A DNA stretch of 64,000 nt. Origin: Halobacteriovorax sp. HLS (GTDB taxonomy: Bacteria; Bdellovibrionota; Bacteriovoracia; Bacteriovoracales; Bacteriovoracaceae). Below the pieces are notes generated by a model that was not told where the DNA came from, ran no database searches, and saw only the letters and a program-made list of their open reading frames with translations. The DNA lies in assembly GCF_004006665.1 (NCBI RefSeq), contig NZ_QOCL01000001.1, positions 186,001-250,000 of the forward strand, in the 5' to 3' direction. This document shows positions 52,985 through 61,126 of the stretch, one piece after another. Numbering within the stretch: position 1 is the stretch's first letter; each line of letters opens with the position of its first letter. The position numbers and the translations under genes are program-made.

Positions 52985-53812
52985 ATGAAATTAAAAAAGA
53001 CCATTTTTAGAGGAGAAGTTAAAACAAACGAAGGTGTTTTGCTAGTAGACTTTCTTAGTGAAAATACAGGCCTCTCTAAAGCTCAAATAAAAAAGATTGC
53101 AACTAACGGTGGTGTTTGGTTAAAAAAGAAAGGTAAAGGGCCGCTTTCTCGAATAAGACGGGCAAAGGCCACTCTTAATAGAGCGGACTATCTTGAACTG
53201 CACTATGACCCAAATCTAGCTGAAGTTGATACTTCTGCATGCAAAGAAATATATAAAACTAAAACTTGGGGAGTTTGGTACAAACCATCTGGCATACTTT
53301 CTCAGGGTACAAAATTTGGTGATCAGGCTTCGATCTTAAGAGTTGCAGAAAAAGAAAAGCCAAATGTTTATTTAATCCAACGACTCGATAGAGAAACAGC
53401 AGGATTAATGATCATTGCCTATACTGACAAAGTTGCAAGGATTTTTACCAAGGCCCTTCAAAGTAAACTTATCAGAAAGTTCTATCAAGCTGAAGTGCTA
53501 GGAAAACTATCTGAGTCGGCTGGTGAATTAAACTACCGTCTAGAAGACAAAGAGGCCAAGACTCTATTTAAGCTTGCAAAGACCAAAGAAGAAACCTCTC
53601 TAGTTGAAATTGAAATTATCACAGGTAGATACCACCAAATTAGGCAGCACTTCGACAAATTTGAGCACCCTGTAATGGGTGACCCAAAATACGGACGTGG
53701 GAATAAAAATAAAGACGGAATGAAGCTAGTTGCTCACAAACTTGAGCTAAAAGATCCGATCTCTAAAGAAGATCATATTTTTGAACTTCCAAAAGAATTA
53801 AGACTATTTTAA
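52985..53812 (+). CDS. RluA-family pseudouridine synthase
   Basis: 275 residues from ATG 52985 (AAGGA 5 bases upstream); the longer open frame from 52910 overlaps the previous gene. An S4-like N-terminal part (about 20-75, GLSKAQIKKIATNGGV) precedes the RluA core. The catalytic Asp135 is in IQRLDRETAGLMI. GRYHQIRQHF and HPVMGDPKYG are the usual later motifs. It isomerises uridine in rRNA or tRNA; the target site cannot be told. Confidence 0.91.
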   Translation: MKLKKTIFRGEVKTNEGVLLVDFLSENTGLSKAQIKKIATNGGVWLKKKGKGPLSRIRRAKATLNRADYLELHYDPNLAEVDTSACKEIYKTKTWGVWYKPSGILSQGTKFGDQASILRVAEKEKPNVYLIQRLDRETAGLMIIAYTDKVARIFTKALQSKLIRKFYQAEVLGKLSESAGELNYRLEDKEAKTLFKLAKTKEETSLVEIEIITGRYHQIRQHFDKFEHPVMGDPKYGRGNKNKDGMKLVAHKLELKDPISKEDHIFELPKELRLF

Positions 53813-54037
53813 AGACTTTCTTGAAGGCGACTTCTTCTTAGTCGTCTTCTTGATATTTACACTATTTACATTAGAAGCAACTTTTAAGATACCTCTTTGA
53901 ATTGGATATACTACACCACTTCCAACCAAAAATGCTTTTCCTACTCTACCAATATTTGCCAAACTTAACTCCATGTTAAAAAGTATAAATATCCGGCATT
54001 CAATTCTTTGGCCATTGAACTCATGCGCGCAACGCAC
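53804..54037 (-). CDS. Hypothetical small basic protein
   Basis: 77 residues from GTG 54037, or 56 from ATG 53974. The C-terminus is strongly basic (KKTTKKKSPSRKSLK), preceded by a hydrophobic segment (RVGKAFLVGSGVVYPI). No ribosome site for either start and no known family. It is placed between the methylglyoxal synthase gene and a convergent synthase, and overlaps both ends. It may be real but is weakly supported. Confidence 0.35.
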   Translation of the reverse strand: MRCAHEFNGQRIECRIFILFNMELSLANIGRVGKAFLVGSGVVYPIQRGILKVASNVNSVNIKKTTKKKSPSRKSLK

Positions 54038-54492
54038 TAAGATTTTTCAATAAGCACTTCTCTATTTTTCTTATAGCCATCCAAATGATCTAGATCACGA
54101 GTGTAGTCTTTTTTCATTAACGGAGAAATGATGAGAAAATCAGCACTCGTTTGATTACAGGCCAGAGGAATATTCCAAACTGTAGCTAATCTTAGTAATG
54201 CTCTAATATCAGGATCATGAGGCATACTCTGTAATGGATCCCAAAAGAAAATAAGCATATCGACTTTCCCCTGACATATTGATGCGCCAATTTGCTGATC
54301 ACCGCCCAAAGGACCAGATACAAACTTCTTTACAGGCATTTCAAGCTCCTTTTCCAACAAGATTCCAGTGGTTCCCGTTGCAAAGAGTTTGTGATTTTTT
54401 AGAATATTCTTATTTTTTGTGCACCACTTCAGAAGCTTGGCTTTCTTAGAGTCGTGTGCAACAAGTGCAATGTTTTTAGACTTAGTAATCAT
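54037..54492 (-). CDS. mgsA: Methylglyoxal synthase
   Basis: 151 residues from ATG 54492 (GAAGGGA upstream), the same length as E. coli MgsA (152). Catalytic and phosphate-binding residues are seen in ALVAHDSKKAKL (His13), FATGTTGILLE, SGPLGGDQQIGA (Asp65), FWDPLQSMPHDPD (Asp85, His92, Asp94) and NIPLACNQTSADFL. The enzyme turns dihydroxyacetone phosphate into methylglyoxal under phosphate limitation or carbon overflow. It is divergent from the FtsJ-like gene. Confidence 0.96.
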   Translation of the reverse strand: MITKSKNIALVAHDSKKAKLLKWCTKNKNILKNHKLFATGTTGILLEKELEMPVKKFVSGPLGGDQQIGASICQGKVDMLIFFWDPLQSMPHDPDIRALLRLATVWNIPLACNQTSADFLIISPLMKKDYTRDLDHLDGYKKNREVLIEKS

Positions 54493-54565
54493 GACTATCC
54501 CTTCTTTTTTATAGGTGCTAAGATACTTCATTATAATATATAAATAGAGAGAATTGGGAATCAAT

Positions 54566-55516
54566 ATGTCTAAGGGTCAATTTCTTTTCTTCACACCTAA
54601 TCGTGGAAATGAAGAGCATTTAAAATCAGAATTAAAATATGCACTTCCGGACCTCAAACTGAGCTTTTCAAGACCAGGTTTTTTAACTTTTAAGAATTCT
54701 GGGAACGATATAGATTTAAAAAGTTTATCTACAATGCACTTTGCATTTAGTCGCGTTCATGGTCTATGCCTTGGTCCAGTAGACGAAGAAAAAGTGACTG
54801 ATGAAATAGAGAGCTATCTTAAGCACTACTCTATTCACTCTTACAATATTCATAATTGGAGTCGTGACGGTAAAAAAGCATCTAGCGATATTAACTCTTC
54901 AGCTGACTTCATCTTTGACGTCATAGAGGTTGATCGCAATAAAATCTGGCTCGGGCTACATTTGGCAGACATTAACTCAAATAGTGCTCCAGGGGGTTTT
55001 CCACAGCTATCGCTTCCTGAGGACTCCCCCTCAAGGGCCTATTTAAAAATAGCTGAAATCGTTCATTCATATAAGCTGAAAGTTTCTCAACAAGATACTA
55101 TACTAGATATCGGTTGTGCTCCAGGTGGCGCCACTCAATTTTTTTTAGAAAGAGGAAATTGTGTCATTGGTATTGATCCAGGAGAAATGAATGAAATCTG
55201 TTCAAAAAATTCAAACTTTACTCACCTTCAGTCCCCAGTGCAAAAGATATCAAAAGCACAAATAAAGAAGAAAATTGACTGGATTATAATGGACCTTAAC
55301 CTTCAGGCCGGTTTGTCTTTGAAAGAAGGAATTAGACTTGCAAAAGAATATCCTAATTTAAAAGGTCTAGTCTTTACGGTAAAGATGCCAACGCCTGATC
55401 TTAGTGAAAGAATTGTAGAATTCGTTTCTAAGTTTTATTCATTTAAATTTAACCATTTAATTTATTCACAGGTGCCGACACACAAGAAAGAGTTTGCAAT
55501 TATTGCCTATAATTAA
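54566..55516 (+). CDS. FtsJ/RlmM-like RNA methyltransferase
   Basis: 316 residues from ATG 54566 (GGGA 6 bases upstream). The N-terminal half (about 1-145) resembles a THUMP/RFM-like region. The catalytic domain has ILDIGCAPGGATQFF, VIGIDPGEM, DWIIMDLNLQ and FTVKMPTPD, the D-K pattern of RrmJ/RlmM 2'-O-methyltransferases (Asp of IIMDL, Lys of VKMP). Most like RlmM (C2498 of 23S rRNA) in build but shorter; the target is inferred. It overlaps the convergent coiled-coil gene by 4 bases. Confidence 0.78.
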   Translation: MSKGQFLFFTPNRGNEEHLKSELKYALPDLKLSFSRPGFLTFKNSGNDIDLKSLSTMHFAFSRVHGLCLGPVDEEKVTDEIESYLKHYSIHSYNIHNWSRDGKKASSDINSSADFIFDVIEVDRNKIWLGLHLADINSNSAPGGFPQLSLPEDSPSRAYLKIAEIVHSYKLKVSQQDTILDIGCAPGGATQFFLERGNCVIGIDPGEMNEICSKNSNFTHLQSPVQKISKAQIKKKIDWIIMDLNLQAGLSLKEGIRLAKEYPNLKGLVFTVKMPTPDLSERIVEFVSKFYSFKFNHLIYSQVPTHKKEFAIIAYN

Positions 55517-57444
55517 CTTCGAGTTCTAATTGTTTCGCTCGAGCGATTGAGTTCATAGGCCCTTTTCATTTCTTTGATTCGTCTTTCGTAATTTGCAACC
55601 ATTTGTTCTGAGCGAATCGTATTTTGTTGTACTATACGTCTAAGCTCCTCTCTATCCTTATTTGACTTCTTCTTTGACTCCGTTGTTAGTTCGGACAATT
55701 GCTTTTGAAGTTTGTCTTCATAAGCATTGGTCAGCTTAGCTAATTTTGTATCGGACTCACGCTTAACTCTGGCCATTTCCTCGTCATGATTTTGTTTCAT
55801 AGCTGTAATTCTGGCTTCATACTGAACCCTTTGCGAGTCGAGGCGAGATTTAGAATCAGCTTGATTAAGATCTTTCGATTCTTTTTGAAATAGCTGTTGG
55901 GCCTGAAGCTCTTTTTTTGAACTTCGTTCTAAATTGCTAATGGCCTGATCCTTAACCTCAAGCATTCTTTCGTATTCATAATTTTTAGAGGATAATAGCT
56001 TTTCATACTTATCTACTAGGTTTTGAACTTTTTGAATATAGTCAGTTTTTTGCTCTTGGGTAACATTATTCAATAACTTATTTCCAAGATAGGCCATTTC
56101 CGATTTCTCTTTGGCAAACTCTTCTTGAAGATTATTTACATTTCGAATATTTGCTTCATTCAATTTATTAATACTGTCACCAAAAACCATCTTCTGTCTT
56201 GCGACACTATCTCTGAACTCATTTTCTTTTACTATATTTCTCTCTAAATGATCCCGATCCATAGTTTGTAACTTTCGTTGAAACTCATCTATCAAAGTTC
56301 TCTCTTTATTTCTCTGCTTCATCATAATGTCACTAAAGTTCGAATTATGAACCCTATCCTTTTCATCTAGTTTCTGTCTGACTAAGAAGTCTTTTGCTTT
56401 CGAGCGAGTTGAAATATCATATTCAAGATCATCTTTTAAAACCTCAAATTGGCTTCGTTGATCGCTCATCTGTTCTTGTAATCCCTTAAGTCTATTTTCA
56501 TAACTATCTCTAAGAGCTTGTTTTTGAAACTCTACGCCCTTTCCTTTAATTGATCTATCTCTAACTTCATCAAGACTTCTCGTAAACTTATATCTATCCT
56601 GCTCTCCTTCTCTTTTAAGCTGAGTAATCACTTGTCCATTTTCTTTTTCTTGAATCTGTCTCTCTCTTTCGCTAGCATTATTTAAACTAGTCATAGCAGT
56701 AATAAACTTCGATTTTTGATTCTCTAATTTGACCTTTCCATCATTTTTAGTTTTATCTAAAGAGTTTTCAAAGCGCTCCCCTTGACGCTGGATTTCTTCA
56801 TCTTTAGACTTTCTGAGTTCATCCATTTTCTTATTGAAGAAACTCTTAGTTGCACTTAATTGATCGCTAGAGTTACGTATTAATTCGTCTTTAGTAAAAC
56901 GATGATCACGAACAAGTTCGTCCTCTCGCTTATTATAATCATTACGAATCTCTTTTATACTGTCTTGTGACTTAGTAGTAAGTTCATTAATTTGTGCAGT
57001 ATGATTTTTCTTATTCGTTGAGATTAATGAATCAAAGTTTTCAGCTGTATTTTTTCTCTGTAAATTATCAAGGTATTTATGCTCTTTAAGTGATTTGGTG
57101 TAAGAGTCACTGATATTATCTAATTTCTTTTTATAGCCATTGGCAAGCTCATTACGACGTTCTGAAAACTCTTTCTTCTGTGTACTAAGATCTCCAAGAT
57201 ATGAGTCTCTTCTCTCTTCTAGCAATTTATTAGTTCTATTACTAAGTAATTCTATTTTATCTTGATTGTCTTGAATCAATTGTTCTTTTTGACCTTCTTG
57301 ATTCTTTTTGAGCTTGATTTCTTTTCTATGTGCAGTTTTCTTTACATTAGACAAATCGGCTTCATAACTTTCTTTAAGCTTATCTACAGCGTTATACTGT
57401 TGTTCACGAATGTTGGATAGCTCTTGAGCGTAATCTATCTTCAT
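55513..57444 (-). CDS. 643-residue coiled-coil protein
   Basis: Highly charged, continuous coiled coil from about residue 5 to 630, with no signal peptide, no membrane helix and no recognised globular domain. Heptads are broken by short polar stretches (RKDELIRNSS, FQKQALRDSYE). The C-terminus ends ELNRSSETIRTRS. It is a filament- or scaffold-type protein of the cytoplasm. Such proteins often organise polarity or cell shape; function cannot be assigned. It is the only gene on this strand here. Confidence 0.8.
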   Translation of the reverse strand: MKIDYAQELSNIREQQYNAVDKLKESYEADLSNVKKTAHRKEIKLKKNQEGQKEQLIQDNQDKIELLSNRTNKLLEERRDSYLGDLSTQKKEFSERRNELANGYKKKLDNISDSYTKSLKEHKYLDNLQRKNTAENFDSLISTNKKNHTAQINELTTKSQDSIKEIRNDYNKREDELVRDHRFTKDELIRNSSDQLSATKSFFNKKMDELRKSKDEEIQRQGERFENSLDKTKNDGKVKLENQKSKFITAMTSLNNASERERQIQEKENGQVITQLKREGEQDRYKFTRSLDEVRDRSIKGKGVEFQKQALRDSYENRLKGLQEQMSDQRSQFEVLKDDLEYDISTRSKAKDFLVRQKLDEKDRVHNSNFSDIMMKQRNKERTLIDEFQRKLQTMDRDHLERNIVKENEFRDSVARQKMVFGDSINKLNEANIRNVNNLQEEFAKEKSEMAYLGNKLLNNVTQEQKTDYIQKVQNLVDKYEKLLSSKNYEYERMLEVKDQAISNLERSSKKELQAQQLFQKESKDLNQADSKSRLDSQRVQYEARITAMKQNHDEEMARVKRESDTKLAKLTNAYEDKLQKQLSELTTESKKKSNKDREELRRIVQQNTIRSEQMVANYERRIKEMKRAYELNRSSETIRTRS

Positions 57445-57746
57445 TGTCAGTTATTTCACCTATCCCCACTGGGTCCATATTCATTAATATTATATAATTA
57501 TCTGATCAAAAAATTTTCTAAGACTAGTACTTGAAAAATGAATAACTTAGTGATGTTAAGAGTAATCAACGATTTAAGCTTCGATCTAGCTCTATTGCAT
57601 TAAGAAACGTCCATATTTTTAGATTAAATTTAGTTTGGCGAGGAATTTTTTACTCACAAAACCTTAAGAAAAAGTTAAATTTTAAAGTCCAAAGAGCAGT
57701 AAGTGAGTTAGAATAAAATGTATTAAATAATGAAAAGAGAGCTTTA
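57445..57746. other. 302-base intergenic region
   Basis: Between the divergent coiled-coil and HAD genes. It is A/T-rich. An open frame of 56 codons (57546-57716, +) has no ATG, GTG or TTG in frame and encodes a basic sequence (SSSIALRNVHIFRLNLVW in its middle); it may be a decayed gene end or chance. No RNA gene, repeat or clear terminator is seen. Promoters for both flanking genes probably lie here but I cannot place them. Confidence 0.5.
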
Positions 57747-58379
57747 ATGTTAATCCGAAGTTTAGATACAATTGCGACAATAGAAACTATTACACAAATA
57801 AAAGAGATTAAGACAATTCTTTTTGACCTTGATGGAACTCTAGTTGATACTGAATGTCTGCATGCTGAAGCACTCCATATGACATTAAAAAAGATTGATC
57901 CAGCTAGTAACGAATCAATTATAAATCTACAGATAAAATTTCAAGGGATGTCCGATACTGATGTCTTTAAAAAACTCGATAGTATTAATATCTCTCTAAC
58001 AGAGTTTCTCCAGATAAAAAATAATAACTTCATAGATATAATTAATTCTAAAAATGAAATATTACATACAGAAATTCGTAAACTTTTAAAAGATATAAAA
58101 TCTCTCTCCTTCAAACTAGGGCTTGTAACGGCTTCAGAGAGAATTATCGCAGAAGTTATTCTTAAAAAGATTGGAATCTTCGAGATGTTTGATATTATTA
58201 TTTGCAGAGACGATCTTACAAAATCTAAACCTGATCCATTACCGTATCTAACTGCAATGAAGGAACTAAATAGCTTTGCTAAAGAAACAATTATCTTTGA
58301 AGATAGTGAAACAGGCCTAGCTGCTGCTAAATCAAGTGGAGCTCATTATTTTAAGGTAAATTGGTTTAAGGACGTTTAA
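57747..58379 (+). CDS. HAD-superfamily phosphatase/phosphomutase
   Basis: 210 residues. Motif I FDLDGTLVDTE (about 27-37, nucleophile first Asp), a helical cap, then GLVTASE (motif II), KSKPDPLPYL with lysine (motif III) and FEDSETGLAAAKSSGA (motif IV). This pattern is of the beta-phosphoglucomutase/phosphoglycolate phosphatase group. Substrate unknown. The start chosen at 57747 adds about 24 residues before motif I, longer than usual. It overlaps the convergent hydrolase gene by 14 bases. Confidence 0.87.
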   Translation: MLIRSLDTIATIETITQIKEIKTILFDLDGTLVDTECLHAEALHMTLKKIDPASNESIINLQIKFQGMSDTDVFKKLDSINISLTEFLQIKNNNFIDIINSKNEILHTEIRKLLKDIKSLSFKLGLVTASERIIAEVILKKIGIFEMFDIIICRDDLTKSKPDPLPYLTAMKELNSFAKETIIFEDSETGLAAAKSSGAHYFKVNWFKDV

Positions 58380-59280
58380 AAAAGAATATATTTTTAAAGA
58401 ATTTATATACTCCATTCTTTCTATCTAAGCGTGGCTTCTTACCTCGTAAAAGTGAAGTGAAAGTTTCTTTTAGTACCTCATTTTTCTTTTTATCTTTAAC
58501 AAGGTAGTGCCTATGCCCACCAAAAGTTAACTTAGAAAAATCTAGATATACAGCATTAGGTGCCCTACCAACTTTATTTTTCTTTAAATACTTTCCTAAG
58601 TTTCGACCCAATCTCGGCCCTTCAAACTCTTCAAAATCTTTATTAAAACGATCAAGCTGCTCACTTCCATATAAAACGACATCATCGTCATTGTAAGTGA
58701 TGAAAACGCTCTTACTAAAGTCAATTTTTGATACCCATTCGTCATGTCTTTTCATCGGTAAGTCTGCAGCATTCAATGTTAGGGTTGAAAAGAGATTCCA
58801 CTTAAAGTCACCCATATAGTGATTTTCAATCATTGATCTAAATACGATATTTCCCATTGAATGTACGAGCATACTTAACTTAACTCCAAACATCTTTATA
58901 GGATGTCTTCTCACATATGCATTTAGCTCTAACAAGAATGCATTTAGATCATTACCAGATTCAACTGCATCAGCTAAAGGTCTCTCAAGGGCAGATTCCC
59001 ATGATGGCCAATGAAACATAAGTACTTTAACTCCATGCTTCTTTTCAATTTCTGGAATAACTTCAAGACCTTTTTCAGGATGCTTCCCTCTTCCATGAAC
59101 AAATATATTTATATAACGAGGTTTAATTGCCTCATCAAAAATTTCAGACATGGCACCTTCTACATCAGTTATCTCGAACTTTTTTCCAGAGCTAGTATAA
59201 AGCGCTGTCTCGGCCCAAGAGCCAAAACTGACTAGTAACGTGAATGTGATTAATAGAAACTTCTTCAATCTAATCTCCAA
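58366..59280 (-). CDS. Exported alpha/beta-hydrolase
   Basis: 304 residues with signal peptide (1 to about 23). NIFVHGRGKHPEKG supplies the oxyanion HG motif. VHSMGNIVFRSM contains Ser141 in a VHSMG nucleophile elbow, in place of GxSxG. A late His is likely in FGGHRHYLV. Resembles DUF900-type and lipase-like hydrolases. Substrate unknown; the location is periplasmic or extracellular. The C-terminus is basic (KKPRLDRKNGVYKFF). Confidence 0.82.
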   Translation of the reverse strand: MEIRLKKFLLITFTLLVSFGSWAETALYTSSGKKFEITDVEGAMSEIFDEAIKPRYINIFVHGRGKHPEKGLEVIPEIEKKHGVKVLMFHWPSWESALERPLADAVESGNDLNAFLLELNAYVRRHPIKMFGVKLSMLVHSMGNIVFRSMIENHYMGDFKWNLFSTLTLNAADLPMKRHDEWVSKIDFSKSVFITYNDDDVVLYGSEQLDRFNKDFEEFEGPRLGRNLGKYLKKNKVGRAPNAVYLDFSKLTFGGHRHYLVKDKKKNEVLKETFTSLLRGKKPRLDRKNGVYKFFKNIFFFKRP

Positions 59281-59414
59281 AAGTATGTAAATACTTAATC
59301 GACTAGATAACTTGGAGACTTGAGAATAAAGGGAATATATTTCCGCATAAAATTTAAATACTAATAAACTTTAAGTACTTATTACTTATACCCGACAAAA
59401 ACGCTTTTCACCTT

Positions 59415-60131
59415 TTAGCGCTTAGATTCGACAAATTCTTTTAGATTCTTTTCACTAAGCTTATCCATTTTAGTAAATTCGATTCCAAAATAAAAATCAT
59501 TTTCTTCCCCAACATGCCTTACCGTTCCAAATGTCTTAATTGTTTTCTTCTGAGGTAGAGAGATTATGCATTCTACATTCTCTCCTATTTTGCAATCAAT
59601 TATAAAGTGAGGTACCTTCACGGCGATTCCTCCTAATGAAATATCTTTACCTTTTACTATATCAACAAAGTTCTTCCCAACAATATCAATTCTTATATTT
59701 TCATTATCATTAGAATTAAAACCTACACGACGCTGATCTTTTCTAGATGGCTTTTCATCTTTAGCCCTAGATTCACTAATAAGCTCAAAGAGTGAATCTT
59801 TAAAATCATCTTTAGGTAAGAATCTAACAAAACTTAAGTCTTCTGCTGGCTCACCTGCCTCTAAGAATGCAGAAAGCATTATGACATTGCGAGGTCTATT
59901 TTTTTCAGGGATCGATTTTATTGATTTTATTAACTCCATTCCATTCATTACTGGCATATGGAAATCTGTAATAAGTAAATCATATTGAAAAGACTTCAAT
60001 TTATCCAAAGCATTGTAGCCATTACTAGCTTCAGAGATAGAGATATTCTCATCAAAGCCCTTTATCCTTTCTCTCAAAAGTTCTACAAAATCTGTATTAT
60101 CCTCAGCAATTAGTATATTGTAATTGATCAT
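59415..60131 (-). CDS. Receiver-PilZ response regulator
   Basis: 238 residues. The receiver (1 to about 115) has EDN at 10-12, Asp56 in LITDFHMPVMNG and lysine in LPKDD. The PilZ domain (about 135-235) has the c-di-GMP binding pattern RKDQRR (RxxxR), then DISLGGIAVKVPHFI (D/NxSxxG) and FGTVRHVGEENDFYFGIEF. It would link phosphorylation to c-di-GMP binding; output is protein contact. No kinase is adjacent. Confidence 0.9.
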   Translation of the reverse strand: MINYNILIAEDNTDFVELLRERIKGFDENISISEASNGYNALDKLKSFQYDLLITDFHMPVMNGMELIKSIKSIPEKNRPRNVIMLSAFLEAGEPAEDLSFVRFLPKDDFKDSLFELISESRAKDEKPSRKDQRRVGFNSNDNENIRIDIVGKNFVDIVKGKDISLGGIAVKVPHFIIDCKIGENVECIISLPQKKTIKTFGTVRHVGEENDFYFGIEFTKMDKLSEKNLKEFVESKR

Positions 60132-60233
60132 AAAAGCTCCTAGATCAATATTTTAACAATATAAAGCTATTAACGTTAGAGACAAAAAAATCACATTTTT
60201 TAAAAAAACTTGTCCAGACTTCTTTTATTGGTT

Positions 60234-60689
60234 TTACCAACTGGTTTGTTTCATCTTAGTAACAGCTTCTAGTATCATTTTGCGAGAGACAACTCCAACG
60301 ACTCTTTGCTCTTCTACAACAGGATAAATTTGAAAATTATTTTTGAGAAAAAGCTCTACCACGTGCAAGAGAGTGTCACTTGGAGAAATTGTCATTACAG
60401 TTCGAGACATAAAGTGTTCTACACTTGAAGGTGTGTGGTTATAATATTTTGAATCAAGACTAAATTTCAGACAATCCTTCTCAGACAAAAAACCAATTAA
60501 CTCCCCTTTATCTCCAACAACTGGAGCTCCCGTGAGATTCATTTTTAAAAGAGAAGTACTTGCTTCTGAAATGGTTATATCTTTACTCAAAGTAATGAAG
60601 GCCTTAGACATATGATCTCTAATGGACTCCTTTGAATTGATCTCACTTTTATTTAATCTTCCAACAACTGCTGGTGTAAAATTGACCAT
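60234..60689 (-). CDS. Two-CBS-domain protein
   Basis: 151 residues from ATG 60689 (GGAG 6 bases upstream; ATG 60701 is poorer). Two CBS repeats: LSKDITISEASTSLLKMNLTGAPVVGDKGELIGFLSEKD, shown here only by its pieces ISEASTSLLKM and GAPVVGDKGELIGFLSEKD, and MTISPSDTLLHVVELFL with YPVVEEQRVVGVVSRK. It binds adenosyl nucleotides as a sensor; no effector domain is fused. It is followed by a small secreted-protein gene upstream on the same strand. Confidence 0.9.
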   Translation of the reverse strand: MVNFTPAVVGRLNKSEINSKESIRDHMSKAFITLSKDITISEASTSLLKMNLTGAPVVGDKGELIGFLSEKDCLKFSLDSKYYNHTPSSVEHFMSRTVMTISPSDTLLHVVELFLKNNFQIYPVVEEQRVVGVVSRKMILEAVTKMKQTSW

Positions 60690-60704
60690 AATTTTCTCCA
60701 TTTT

Positions 60705-60929
60705 CTAATCTTTACAATTAATCATACAGCGATCAATGACATCTCTAAGCTCTTCTATCAATTCACTGTCTTCGACTTTATTAATTTCGTATTTACTAAA
60801 AATCTCAAGGAAGGAAGAGTTATTAATAAACTCTTCAGTACTTGATTCTAAATTTAGAGTGTCCAAGTTCTCGACCGTAAAAGTTGAACTTGAAATCATT
60901 AAAATAATGATGATAAGTAACCTTTTCAT
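60705..60929 (-). CDS. Small secreted protein, unknown
   Basis: 74 residues. Signal peptide about 1-18 (KRLLIIIILMISSSTF), mature part acidic and helical, with a C-terminal Cys pair (DRCMINCKD). AGGAAGG lies just before the ATG. The gene ends 15 bases before the CBS ATG, so it probably shares its transcript. No family recognised. Confidence 0.7.
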   Translation of the reverse strand: MKRLLIIIILMISSSTFTVENLDTLNLESSTEEFINNSSFLEIFSKYEINKVEDSELIEELRDVIDRCMINCKD

Positions 60930-61126
60930 GCCTTCCTCTAACTTATAGTAGAACTAAACTATTAAAGAATTATCAGTATCTTCTTACATCTATACTCGCA
61001 TATCGTTAAAGCATGTAAGTCACTAATTTTATGTCAGCAAATCAAATAAAACCTTACTTTTTTTCACTTTTCTTGCACCAAATACAATAAAGTTATAACT
61101 TGTCGTAACTCAATTTAAAGGCCTTT

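Noticed and set aside
53804-54037. Firm gene call for the 77-residue basic protein
   Set aside because: Kept only as a low-confidence entry because no start has a ribosome site and there is no recognised family.
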